Source: an uncultured Oscillospiraceae bacterium (lineage in GTDB: Bacteria; Bacillota; Clostridia; Oscillospirales; Oscillospiraceae). From it: DNA of 11,346 nt. Where the stretch lies: the NCBI GenBank assembly GCA_934515035.1, contig CAKSXP010000035.1:1-11346 (forward strand), read 5' to 3'. The position numbers were made by a program, and so were the translations under genes. Below the pieces are notes generated by a model, which ran no database searches, was not told the origin of the DNA, and saw nothing but the letters and a program-made list of their open reading frames with translations. Of the stretch, positions 1-7,056 are shown one piece after another; the stretch's first letter is position 1; the number at the start of each line of letters is the position of its first letter.

Positions 1-1197
1 ATATGTCAGCGTGGACTTGCCGGAGCTCGTCGTTCCGAGTATTCCGAAGGTGCTGCCGCCCTTTATCGTAAAGTTACGGTTGGACAGGACCTCGGGAGCG
101 CCGTCTGAGACGCGGACGTGGTCAAACCGGATATCGCCGGACATGTCCGGCTCGATAGCGTCCGGTTTGTCGTGTTCCTCCTCCGCATCGAGTATTTCGA
201 TAAGGCGGGAGGCGGAGACGTTTGCCTTGGAAAGCTCGGAGAGGGTCCTGCCCAGGCTTCTTATCGGCCAGGCCAGCGTCTGGGTATAGCTGACGAAAGC
301 CAGCAGTTCGCCGAGAGTCATCTTTCCCGTTGCGGCAAGGTATGAGCCCACGGAGACGATGACCAGCAGGTTGAGGCAGGACACAAAATCGCCCACGCCC
401 CAGAAAAAGCCCAGAGTGTAGCCGAGGTCGATCCAGTCGTCGGCGAAGCGATCGTTGTATTTTTCAAATTTCTCGCGTTCATAGCGCTCGCGCCCGAAGG
501 CCCGGACGACGCGTACGCCGGTCAGATTCTCCTGCACATCGACCATCAGATCGCCCTCGGATTCGTCCGCCTTTCTGAACTGGCGGGAGATCCGGGAATG
601 GAACAGCGCGGAGTAGACGACGATGAGCGGAACGAAGCAGGCCGCTATCGCCGCAAGCGTCGTGTTCATCGAGAACATGAGAAGCATTGCGCAGGCGAGC
701 AGGAAAACGGTCCTGACGACCTCCAGCAGCTGTGCGGAGATGAAGCTGCGAAGCGTCTCGACGTCGGAGGTGCAGCGCTGGATAATGTCGCCGGTGAGGT
801 TTTCGGTGTGCCAGGCAAAGGGAAGATGCTGAATGTGGGAATAGAGCCTGTCGCGCAGAAGCTTTGAAAAACCCTCCGTGCCGAGCGCGATGCCGTAGCG
901 TGAACAGAAGTTGAACAGGCCGGACAGCGCGGCGCACGCGACGATCGCGGCGGCGCACACGAGAAGATGCGAACGCAGAAATTCGCGTCCGCCGACGGCC
1001 TCTATGGCGCGGAGCGCAAAGGCCGGCAGATCCATGGGCTCCGAACCGATCGTTGAATCGACGGTCAGCCTTATGATCTGCGGCGTCAGAAAGCTGAAAA
1101 TAACGGAGATAAGACTGGCAAGGACCGCACAGATAAAAAAGCGGCGGCTTCCTTTTGAAAATTCGGATATCAGAGAAAAAGTGGTTCGTTTTTTCAC
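1..1197 (-). CDS. ABC exporter half-transporter (permease fused to ATPase), 3' end cut by the window edge
   Basis: This is the N-terminal 399 codons of a type IV (exporter-fold) ABC half-transporter, which would pump a lipid, peptide or drug out of the cell as a dimer. The start is GTG at 1197, preceded by GGGAGG with 7 bases of spacing. The ATG slightly upstream is in a different frame, which gives only an Arg-rich shadow. Six hydrophobic segments fill residues ~20-300 (for example FFICAVLASLISVIFSF and NLLVIVSVGSYLA). The second intracellular loop carries the family-typical VQENLTGVRVVRAFGRE. The nucleotide-binding domain opens around residue 355, and Walker A is GTTSSGKST at residues 388-396. 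The window ends three residues later, so the signature and Walker B motifs are not visible. Such genes often sit beside a second half-transporter, which would lie to the left. The family call is firm; the substrate is unknown. Confidence 0.93.
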   Translation of the reverse strand, partial: MKKRTTFSLISEFSKGSRRFFICAVLASLISVIFSFLTPQIIRLTVDSTIGSEPMDLPAFALRAIEAVGGREFLRSHLLVCAAAIVACAALSGLFNFCSRYGIALGTEGFSKLLRDRLYSHIQHLPFAWHTENLTGDIIQRCTSDVETLRSFISAQLLEVVRTVFLLACAMLLMFSMNTTLAAIAACFVPLIVVYSALFHSRISRQFRKADESEGDLMVDVQENLTGVRVVRAFGRERYEREKFEKYNDRFADDWIDLGYTLGFFWGVGDFVSCLNLLVIVSVGSYLAATGKMTLGELLAFVSYTQTLAWPIRSLGRTLSELSKANVSASRLIEILDAEEEHDKPDAIEPDMSGDIRFDHVRVSDGAPEVLSNRNFTIKGGSTFGILGTTSSGKSTLTY

Positions 1198-1227
1198 TGA
1201 ATGACCTCCCGCAAAACATGATGACAT

Positions 1228-1257
1228 ATTATATATAATGCCACATCCGGGAGACAA
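1228..1257 (-). promoter_or_regulatory. Candidate sigma-A promoter for the ABC exporter
   Basis: On the minus strand TTGTCT (1257-1252) is followed after 18 bases by TATAAT (1233-1228), placing transcription start about 25 bases before the GTG start at 1197. Seen by eye only. Confidence 0.5.
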
Positions 1258-1300
1258 AAGCAAGCTTGACACAAGTAATAGATTATTTACATTTTTGTTC

Positions 1301-1328
1301 TTCACAGAACGGAAAAACATGCTATAAT
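1301..1328 (+). promoter_or_regulatory. Promoter of the P-type ATPase, extended -10
   Basis: TTCACA (1301-1306), a 16-base spacer and a perfect TATAAT (1323-1328) preceded by TG (extended -10) lie 47 bases before the ATG at 1376. A second TTGACA at 1266-1271 has only a poor -10 (TACATT, 1288-1293). The -35 region belongs to a block TTCACAGAACGG that recurs in the promoter of the EEP-family gene at 4927. Confidence 0.65.
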
Positions 1329-1375
1329 ACTTTCAGCCTGTTATATGGGCGTTTATATGAAAATAAGGTCGGTGA

Positions 1376-3835
1376 ATGAAGCTGAAGCCTGCGAAAAAGA
1401 AAAAAGGGCGCAGGGAGGATGAGGTCCGTCCGCAGGTGCCCGTTATAATTGCAGAACCCGGCATTGGACTGACTGCGGCGCAGGTCAGCGAGCGCGCGGA
1501 AAAGGGATATGCCAATACGGCGATAGAGTCGTCGTCAAAGACGATCGGACAGATAATCCTGACCAACACGCTGACCTATTTCAACATGATATTCTTTGCG
1601 CTGGCCGCGCTTGTGATCGCCGTTGGAAGCTGGTATAACCTCACCTTTATGCCGGTCGTCATCGCGAACATCTTCATCGGCATAGTGCAGGAGATAAAGT
1701 CGAAAAAGACGCTCGACAAGCTGAGCATTCTAAATTCGCCTAAGGGCGTCGCCATACGCGACGGAGCCGCGCGCACGATAAATATCGACGAAATGGTGAG
1801 GGACGATATCGTCGTTTTCGCATCCGGCAACCAGATATTTTCCGACGCCGTCGTCGTGGAGGGCGAGTGCCTCGTCAACGAGGCTCTGATAACCGGAGAG
1901 GCGGACGAGATAAAGAAGACCGTGGGCTCCGAACTGCTGAGCGGAAGCTTTATCGTCAGCGGAACATGCAGGGCAAGGCTCACGGCCGTCGGCGCGGATT
2001 CCTTTGTTTCAAAGCTGACGCTGGAAGCGAAAAAGTCCAAAAAGCCAAAGCAGTCGGAGATGATGAGTTCTCTGTCAAAGCTGGTTCTCTGGATCGGTAT
2101 AATCCTCATCCCTCTCGGCGTTCTGATGTGCGTCAAGGAGGTACTGTGGCTTGGACGGAGCTTTGCCGACGGCGTTGTTTCGACCGTCGCCGCCCTGGTC
2201 GGGATGATACCGGAGGGGCTGTATCTGCTGACGAGCGTTGCGCTTGTTGCCGGCGTTATCCGCCTTGCACAGCGCAAAACGCTGGTGCATGAACTTGGCT
2301 GCATCGAAACTCTTGCGCGCGTCGATACGCTGTGCGTTGACAAGACCGGAACGATAACGGAAAACAAGATGATAGTCGAGGACGTATCACTGCTGTGCGA
2401 GGACCGGTTCAATGAGGACGACATACGCATGATAATGGCGGATTACGTCTATGCCATGCAGGCAGACAACGACACGATGGCCGCGCTGAGAAAGTATTTC
2501 TCCGGCAAGGTCAACCAGACGGCGATAAAGACACTGCCGTTTTCCTCGACGAAAAAATACGGCGGCGTTTCCTTCCACGAGGACGAGACCTATGTTCTCG
2601 GCGCGCCGGATATCATCCTCGGCGAGGATTATGAAAAATACCGCGAAAAGATCGATTTCTATTCCGGGCGGGGATGCCGCGTCGTGCTTCTGGCGCTTTA
2701 CGACGGCTCGCTGGACGACGAGCGTCTCGATGCGGACAAAATGCCCCTTGCGCTTATACTGCTCAGCAACAAGATAAGACCCGAGGCACCGGAGACCTTT
2801 GCGTTCTTTGCGAAACAGGGCGTCAGGGTCAAGGTCATATCGGGAGACAACGCCATAACGGTTTCCGAGGTCGCAAAGCGCGCGGGAATAGAAAACGCGG
2901 AGAAATTCATCGACGCCCGTGAGCTTGACACTGACAGGAAGCTGCGGCAGGCGGCGGAGGAATACACCGTGTTCGGCAGAGTCACCCCGGAGCAGAAGCG
3001 GAAGTTGATCCTCGCGATGCGCAGTGCGGGCCACACCGTTGCCATGACGGGCGACGGCGTTAACGACGTTCTCGCGCTGAAGGCGGCAGACTGTTCGATC
3101 GCGATGGCCTCCGGCAGCGAGGTTGCCGCGCAGGTATCCCATATCGTTCTGATGAATTCCAACTTTGCGTCCATGCCCAGTGTCGTTATGGAGGGACGCC
3201 GCGTTATCAACAACATCGAGCGTTCCGCATCGCTGTTTCTGGTGAAGAATATATTCTCGTTTGTCCTTGCGATAATCTCCCTTTGCTTCACGCTGACATA
3301 TCCGTTCACGCCGTCACAGCTGAGCCTTGTGAGCACCATCACGATAGGCATACCGTCGTTTGTGCTGGCGCTTGAGCCGAACGAGAGCATCATAAAGGGA
3401 AAGTTCCTGAAAAATGTGTTGTACAGGGCGCTGCCCGCGGCGCTGACCGATGTGGTGCTGATTCTCGGCGTCATCCTGTTCAATATCGCCTTCAAGCTGG
3501 GCAACGATGAGACGAGCACGATATGCACGGTGGTCATCGGCGTTGTCGGTCTTCTGATGGTATATAACACCTGCAAGCCCTTCAACAATCTGCGAAAGCT
3601 GCTTATGGCCGCGATGACGGCTGCGTTCGTGTTCTGCGTTGCGTTTATGAAAACGGTATTCACGCTCACCGAGATCAACTTTGCAAACATGCTGATCCTT
3701 GTGGTGTTTGCGCTTCTGGCGTTCCCGGCGCTCAATGTGGCGACCATTGGACTTGACCACATCAGAGATGCGATCGACAGGAGAAAGAATCCGCGCGGCG
3801 GAAAACACATCCACAGAGCCAAAAAAGAAAAATAA
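1376..3835 (+). CDS. Exp7/CtpE-like cation-translocating P-type ATPase (probable Ca2+ pump)
   Basis: This 819-residue membrane protein is an ATP-driven cation pump. The key motifs appear in order: actuator-domain TGE at 173-175; PEGL at 279-282 in the ion-binding helix; phosphorylation motif DKTGTIT with Asp322; nucleotide-domain LGAPD at 408-412 (the KGAPE position); ISGD at 488-491; and hinge TGDGVND at 558-564. Hydrophobic pairs lie around residues 63-110, 232-305 and five or six more between 615 and 790. PEGL, rather than the CPC of heavy-metal pumps or the PEGLP of SERCA-type pumps, together with IPEGLYLLTSVAL and LARVDTLCVDKTGT, is typical of the Exp7/CtpE group, where mycobacterial CtpE is linked to Ca2+ uptake. 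The N-terminus is unusually Lys/Arg-rich (KLKPAKKKKGRR) and lacks metal-binding CxxC domains. The ribosome binding site before the ATG is weak (AAGG). The gene is monocistronic, with its own promoter and a hairpin after the stop. Ion specificity is inferred. Confidence 0.93.
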   Translation: MKLKPAKKKKGRREDEVRPQVPVIIAEPGIGLTAAQVSERAEKGYANTAIESSSKTIGQIILTNTLTYFNMIFFALAALVIAVGSWYNLTFMPVVIANIFIGIVQEIKSKKTLDKLSILNSPKGVAIRDGAARTINIDEMVRDDIVVFASGNQIFSDAVVVEGECLVNEALITGEADEIKKTVGSELLSGSFIVSGTCRARLTAVGADSFVSKLTLEAKKSKKPKQSEMMSSLSKLVLWIGIILIPLGVLMCVKEVLWLGRSFADGVVSTVAALVGMIPEGLYLLTSVALVAGVIRLAQRKTLVHELGCIETLARVDTLCVDKTGTITENKMIVEDVSLLCEDRFNEDDIRMIMADYVYAMQADNDTMAALRKYFSGKVNQTAIKTLPFSSTKKYGGVSFHEDETYVLGAPDIILGEDYEKYREKIDFYSGRGCRVVLLALYDGSLDDERLDADKMPLALILLSNKIRPEAPETFAFFAKQGVRVKVISGDNAITVSEVAKRAGIENAEKFIDARELDTDRKLRQAAEEYTVFGRVTPEQKRKLILAMRSAGHTVAMTGDGVNDVLALKAADCSIAMASGSEVAAQVSHIVLMNSNFASMPSVVMEGRRVINNIERSASLFLVKNIFSFVLAIISLCFTLTYPFTPSQLSLVSTITIGIPSFVLALEPNESIIKGKFLKNVLYRALPAALTDVVLILGVILFNIAFKLGNDETSTICTVVIGVVGLLMVYNTCKPFNNLRKLLMAAMTAAFVFCVAFMKTVFTLTEINFANMLILVVFALLAFPALNVATIGLDHIRDAIDRRKNPRGGKHIHRAKKEK

Positions 3836-3842
3836 AACGTGA

Positions 3843-3872
3843 GCCGGCCGCGAGTCCATACCCGCGGCCGGC
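3843..3872. terminator. Bidirectional Rho-independent terminator between convergent genes
   Basis: GCCGGCCGCG (3843-3852) pairs perfectly with CGCGGCCGGC (3863-3872) around a 10-base loop. On the plus strand it is followed by AGTATTTATTT. On the minus strand it is followed by a T-rich run (TCACGTTTTATTTTTC). It serves the ATPase ending at 3835 and the EEP gene ending at 3878. Confidence 0.85.
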
Positions 3873-3877
3873 AGTAT

Positions 3878-4927
3878 TTATTTAAACATGAACTCAAGAA
3901 CAACGGGGTTGTGGTCGGAAAAGCGGAAGCCTTCGTCGAGCGTGCGGACGGAGACCGGCTCTATGTTCGGAGAGAGAATGAAGCCGTCTATTACGTAAAG
4001 CTGGCTTTTCTCGCTCAGCGGCGCGTCCAGCAGCCGGCAGGTCGCGCAGGAACTGTCATATGCATAGCTCCAGCCTTCGGGTATCATGCTGTCGTCGAGC
4101 ATACCCGGCGTCCATTTTTCCGGGTCCGCGATCGGATATGTTTCCCTGCTGCCTTCAAAGCTCTGGTTAAAGTCCCCGCCCGCGATGACATAGTTGCCGG
4201 CGGCATATTCGCTTTCAACAAATTCACTGAGCACTTTTGTCTGCTCAAGCTTGCCTTCTCCGTCGTCATATGCCTCGAGATGGAGATTCACGATGACGAG
4301 CTGTTTGTCCGAACCCACGATATCAAAGCGGGAAACGAGAAGACAGCGCTTCAGGTTGGCTGTTGAGACCGGCCATGAAAACGGACAGGGAAGGGCTATG
4401 CGCTCGGCGGAGGCGATGCCGTAAGAGCTGAGAGTTTGCAGCCCGGAATGTACTTTTCCTATGGTCGGGAGCGGGAAGGGGACATATTCGCAGGAATAGT
4501 TCTGAGCATAGGCGGAGCTCAGAGCCAGCGTTTCGGCGTATTTGGCGGCTTCGTTTATCCCATAGCTGCGCTTTGAGTCGAGATCGACCTCCTGAAGCAG
4601 GTAAAAGTCCGCGTCCTCGCGTGCAAGTATGGAGAGTATCCCTTCACAGTTTTTGTCGATGACCGCGCGGCTGTCGGGACGTACCTCCCGGCCTCCGTCC
4701 ATGAAGAACTCCGACTCTTCGCCAAGCACCGCATATCCGGTGTTGAAGCTGATGACCTTCAGAACGCCGTCATGAGAGACCGCGCCGCCGTCCATATCGA
4801 CAAGGTCGGCGTTTTCCACGCTCTCCGGGGAAAATTCCGTGACCGTCAGCCAGATGACCAGCGCGCCCGCCGCGGCAAGGATGAGCGCCAGAACGATCAG
4901 AACGGCAGTGAGTGTTTTTTTCAGCAT
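3878..4927 (-). CDS. Membrane-anchored endonuclease/exonuclease/phosphatase (EEP) family protein
   Basis: The protein belongs to the Mg2+-dependent EEP fold (DNase I, sphingomyelinase and inositol phosphatase relatives) and should hydrolyse a phosphodiester or phosphomonoester outside the membrane. I start it at the ATG at 4927 (349 residues) because GAGG at 4940-4937 is correctly spaced for it. The ATG at 4942 would overlap that site and adds only five residues. An N-terminal signal anchor (LLKK-type start, hydrophobic to about residue 30) suggests secretion or membrane tethering. Every catalytic motif is present: ISFNTGY (Asn62), LLQEVD (Glu113), HSGLQTLS (His160), VNLHLE (His216), GGDFN (Asp252, Asn254), VIDGF (Asp314) and SDHNPV (Asp338, His339). 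The substrate cannot be told from sequence; nuclease, lipid phosphodiesterase and phosphatase are all possible. It converges with the P-type ATPase and shares a promoter block with it. Confidence 0.88.
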   Translation of the reverse strand: MLKKTLTAVLIVLALILAAAGALVIWLTVTEFSPESVENADLVDMDGGAVSHDGVLKVISFNTGYAVLGEESEFFMDGGREVRPDSRAVIDKNCEGILSILAREDADFYLLQEVDLDSKRSYGINEAAKYAETLALSSAYAQNYSCEYVPFPLPTIGKVHSGLQTLSSYGIASAERIALPCPFSWPVSTANLKRCLLVSRFDIVGSDKQLVIVNLHLEAYDDGEGKLEQTKVLSEFVESEYAAGNYVIAGGDFNQSFEGSRETYPIADPEKWTPGMLDDSMIPEGWSYAYDSSCATCRLLDAPLSEKSQLYVIDGFILSPNIEPVSVRTLDEGFRFSDHNPVVLEFMFK

Positions 4928-4962
4928 AGTATCATACCTCATATGAAAAAAATCATGATGGT

Positions 4963-4991
4963 ATTATACAACCATACTGCCGTTCTGTGAA
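4963..4991 (-). promoter_or_regulatory. Promoter of the EEP-family gene
   Basis: On the minus strand TTCACA (4991-4986), a 17-base spacer and a perfect TATAAT (4968-4963) lie 35 bases before the ATG at 4927. The block TTCACAGAACGG and the extended -10 sequence TATAATAC are identical to those of the ATPase promoter at 1301-1330. Confidence 0.7.
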
Positions 4992-5036
4992 TATTTTCGG
5001 GGAAATAATCCAAGCTAATGCCGAGGTGATCGAAAA

Positions 5037-5492
5037 ATGACTCTTAATCAGAAGGAAACAAACTTTATAAACGATCTCAAAAGTCAGGAGCAGCTCTGCA
5101 TAGAAAAATACACAAGATATGCAGGCGAGGCCTGCGATCCGCAGCTCAAGAACCTGTTCACCGACATCGGCAACACGGAGCGCGGACATCTCGATACGCT
5201 CAACAAGCTTGCCTCCGGCACGGTCCCCGCGCTGAACGGCGGCGGAAGCGTCAAGACGCAGGCCAGCTTCAAGGCGTCGTCCTGCGATCAGCAGGGAAAG
5301 AACAACGACAAGTATCTCTGCTCCGACGCGCTAGCAATGGAAAAGCATGTGTCCTCCGAGTACGACACAAGCATTTTTGAGTTCTGCTCCCAGGACGTGA
5401 GGAATGTACTCAACCACATTCAGAAGGAAGAGCAGGAGCATGGCGAGGAGCTTTACAGCTATATGGCTGTCAACGGGATGTATAACGCATAA
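5037..5492 (+). CDS. CotF-family (coat F domain) ferritin-like protein
   Basis: This 151-residue helical protein has the coat F domain found in Firmicute spore coat proteins and their vegetative paralogues. The recognisable C-terminal block is AMEKHVSSEYDTSIFEF (101-117) followed by VRNVLNHIQKEEQEHGEELY (121-140). The whole protein reads as a ferritin-like four-helix bundle: Glu23, E48-x-x-H51, Glu102 and E132-x-x-H135 occur at the positions expected for a di-iron site. A Gly/Ser/Asn-rich linker (60-92) separates the two helix pairs and contains one Cys. AGGTGAT (5024-5030) sits 6 bases before the ATG. A terminator follows directly, so the gene is a single transcription unit. I see no clear sigma-E, F, G or K promoter, so sporulation timing is not shown by the sequence. 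Family call strong; role in the coat inferred. Confidence 0.85.
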   Translation: MTLNQKETNFINDLKSQEQLCIEKYTRYAGEACDPQLKNLFTDIGNTERGHLDTLNKLASGTVPALNGGGSVKTQASFKASSCDQQGKNNDKYLCSDALAMEKHVSSEYDTSIFEFCSQDVRNVLNHIQKEEQEHGEELYSYMAVNGMYNA

Positions 5493-5501
5493 GGCAAAAG
5501 G

Positions 5502-5536
5502 AACCGGGTTTCACAAGCTGAAACCCGGTTTCTCTC
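5502..5536 (+). terminator. Rho-independent terminator after the CotF-family gene
   Basis: AACCGGGTTTCA (5502-5513) and TGAAACCCGGTT (5519-5530) form a perfect 12-bp stem with a 5-base loop, followed by TCTCTC. It isolates the upstream gene from the glycoside operon. Confidence 0.85.
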
Positions 5537-5562
5537 GGTGAAACACAAGTCGATAAAAAGAA

Positions 5563-5591
5563 CTGAAAAATATACGCTCAGGCAATATAAT
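5563..5591 (+). promoter_or_regulatory. Candidate promoter of the four-gene glycoside operon
   Basis: A perfect TATAAT (5586-5591) is preceded after 17 bases by CTGAAA (5563-5568), a weak -35 matching four of six consensus positions. This suggests dependence on an activator. A small inverted repeat GGGA/TCCC (5601-5604 and 5611-5614) lies in the leader and could be an operator. A second TATACT (5622-5627) is too close to the ribosome binding site to be the main -10. Confidence 0.5.
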
Positions 5592-5640
5592 TAAACTGAA
5601 GGGATAAAACTCCCGTCAGCCTATACTAAACAAAAGGGGA

Positions 5641-5650
5641 TGTGTGTGTG
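5641..5650 (+). repeat. (TG)5 dinucleotide tract spanning the start of the first operon gene
   Basis: Five TG units lie between the ribosome binding site AGGGGA (5635-5640) and the coding region. They provide GTG triplets at 5642, 5644, 5646 and 5648; those at 5642 and 5648 are in frame. GTG 5648 has the right spacing (7 bases) and is chosen as start. Confidence 0.7.
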
Positions 5651-6064
5651 TCATTCAAGTCATATAAAAAGATCATCTTCTGCGACGAGAACATAAAAAA
5701 CTTTGTCGTTGAAGGCTGCCGCATAGGCTATGAATTCAAGATCAAATACCCCAACTATCGCGGAGCAAACCTCAGCTGCATAGAGGAACTCAATTTTGAG
5801 GTCGACGGAAAGCCGCTGCCCCGCGACAGCGTTTATTTCCTGCTCAACGGAAAACAGTTCCTGCTCGACGAACTGCCCGACCTGTTCAAGGAATACTGGT
5901 TCATCCTTGACCCCGCGACGATCCGTGTCATGTGCCCGGGAGGAATCGAGGCCGGGGAGCACACCATCCGCGTGCTCATGCGCCACAGAATTCCCTATAC
6001 CGGATATTTTGGTCAGTACCTTGTGGTAAACGCGGACGTGAGCCACGTCTGCATAGCCGATTGA
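5648..6064 (+). CDS. DUF6379-type small protein, C-glycoside deglycosidase beta-subunit family
   Basis: This 138-residue soluble protein has no signal peptide or membrane segment. Its length, its beta-rich pattern and landmarks such as NFVVEGCRIGYEFKIKYPNYRG, LSCIEELNFEVDGKPL, MCPGGIEAGEHTIRV and a C-terminal IPYTGYFGQYLVVNA match my memory of the DUF6379 family. In characterised gut and soil systems (DgpB-DgpC, CarB-CarC) that family forms the beta subunit of heteromeric C-glycoside deglycosidases. In those enzymes the beta subunit packs against the TIM-barrel alpha subunit, here encoded immediately downstream after 17 bases. The start is GTG 5648, spaced 7 bases from AGGGGA. An earlier in-frame GTG at 5642 would be too close to that site. 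It is the first gene of a four-gene operon. Family call is from memory and should be verified; the cleaved bond (C-C or C-O) is not decided by sequence. Confidence 0.8.
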   Translation: MSFKSYKKIIFCDENIKNFVVEGCRIGYEFKIKYPNYRGANLSCIEELNFEVDGKPLPRDSVYFLLNGKQFLLDELPDLFKEYWFILDPATIRVMCPGGIEAGEHTIRVLMRHRIPYTGYFGQYLVVNADVSHVCIAD

Positions 6065-6081
6065 GCGGGGGAGGAAAGAAT

Positions 6082-7056
6082 ATGGCAAACGATATAAAAC
6101 TCGGCGTTACGCTTTACAGCTTTGCAAGCGAATACATAACCGGAAAACTTTCACTTGAGGATCTTCTGCGCACCTCTGCCGAAATGGGCTATGAGGGTGT
6201 CGAGATCGTCGCGACCCAGATGGTCCCCGAATACCCTTACCCCTCGGACGAGTGGCTGCAATGGTTCAGGGACACTATGGCGAAATACGGGCTCAAGCCC
6301 GTCTGCTGGAGCGCATATGTCGATATGGGCATCCGCACCGACCGCGACATGACCGAGACCGAGATCATCCAGAGCACGATAAACGACCTCATCTGCGCCA
6401 AAAAGGCCGGCTTCCCGATGGTCAGAACGCAGCATGCAATATCGCCGAAGATATTCAGGTCCATGATTCCCTTCTGCAAGGAACTCGGGATGCAGCTTAC
6501 GATCGAGATGCACAGCCCGCATCACCCCGAGGTCCCCGTCTGGAAGGAATACGCGGAGATCATGAAGGGCGAGGGCAAGGGTATACTCGGCTTCGTTCCC
6601 GACATGAGCATATTCCAGACAAAGCCGCATAAGCTCTGGATCGACGAAGCTCTCGAGTACGGCTGCCGCCGCGAAAAGATAGACGAGATCATAAACAAGT
6701 TCAACCGCCATGTATCGGCGGAAGAAATGCTCGACGGGGACTATACCGACATAGAGCGCGAATATGCCGCCGACATCATGAGCTTCAATCCCACGACCAG
6801 GATCGAACAGCTCAAGGATCTGCTCGACTGCGCGTTCTATATGCACGGCAAGTTCTACTACATCGACGAGGAGCTCAACGAGGGCAGCATCCCCTATGAA
6901 GATATCCTGCCCAGGATCCGCGATTATGGATACAACGGCTATATGGCCTGCGAATACGAAGGACATCATTTCAGCATCGAGGAGAGCGCTGTTGAGCAGC
7001 TCCGCCGCTATGTTGCAATGACAAAAAAATACTTGGATAAGGAGAATAACAGATGA
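6082..7056 (+). CDS. TIM-barrel sugar isomerase/epimerase-like protein, C-glycoside deglycosidase alpha-subunit type
   Basis: This 324-residue protein has the xylose isomerase-like TIM-barrel fold (AP endonuclease 2 family). It starts at ATG 6082 after GGGGAGG. The open frame extends further upstream, but only as an Arg/His-rich shadow of the preceding gene. The N-terminus KLGVTLYSFASEY and MGYEGVEIVATQM are standard first and second strands. Likely divalent-metal ligands are Glu142 (TIEMHSPHHP), Asp174 (GFVPDMS), His255 (YMHGKFYYID) and Glu291 or Glu293 (CEYEGHH), with His144 nearby. The long middle insertion (190-245) and the HGKFYYID element resemble the catalytic subunits of DgpC/CarC-type enzymes that cleave 3-oxo-C-glycosides. 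The expected role is metal-assisted deprotonation at C2 of a 3-oxo-glycoside, with release of the aglycone. Its stop overlaps the next start (ATGA), implying translational coupling. An O-glycoside lyase or plain epimerase is the alternative. Confidence 0.82.
   Translation: MANDIKLGVTLYSFASEYITGKLSLEDLLRTSAEMGYEGVEIVATQMVPEYPYPSDEWLQWFRDTMAKYGLKPVCWSAYVDMGIRTDRDMTETEIIQSTINDLICAKKAGFPMVRTQHAISPKIFRSMIPFCKELGMQLTIEMHSPHHPEVPVWKEYAEIMKGEGKGILGFVPDMSIFQTKPHKLWIDEALEYGCRREKIDEIINKFNRHVSAEEMLDGDYTDIEREYAADIMSFNPTTRIEQLKDLLDCAFYMHGKFYYIDEELNEGSIPYEDILPRIRDYGYNGYMACEYEGHHFSIEESAVEQLRRYVAMTKKYLDKENNR

Noticed and set aside
479..1219. Long minus-strand frame starting with ATG at 1219
   Set aside because: Its product is Arg/His-rich low-complexity sequence. 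The overlapping GTG-started frame at 1197 gives a clean ABC exporter with membrane helices and Walker A.
1266..1293. TTGACA with TACATT as the main ATPase promoter
   Set aside because: The -10 is poor compared with the perfect extended TATAAT at 1323-1328, which has its own acceptable -35.
2698..3903. 401-codon antisense frame across the P-type ATPase
   Set aside because: The sense strand carries every P-type ATPase motif; the antisense product is Ser/Arg-rich with no recognisable domain.
5932..6081. 50-codon upstream extension of the TIM-barrel gene into the preceding gene
   Set aside because: The extension is an Arg/His-rich shadow of the DUF6379-type gene; GGGGAGG directly before ATG 6082 and the canonical KLGVTLYSF start fix the N-terminus.
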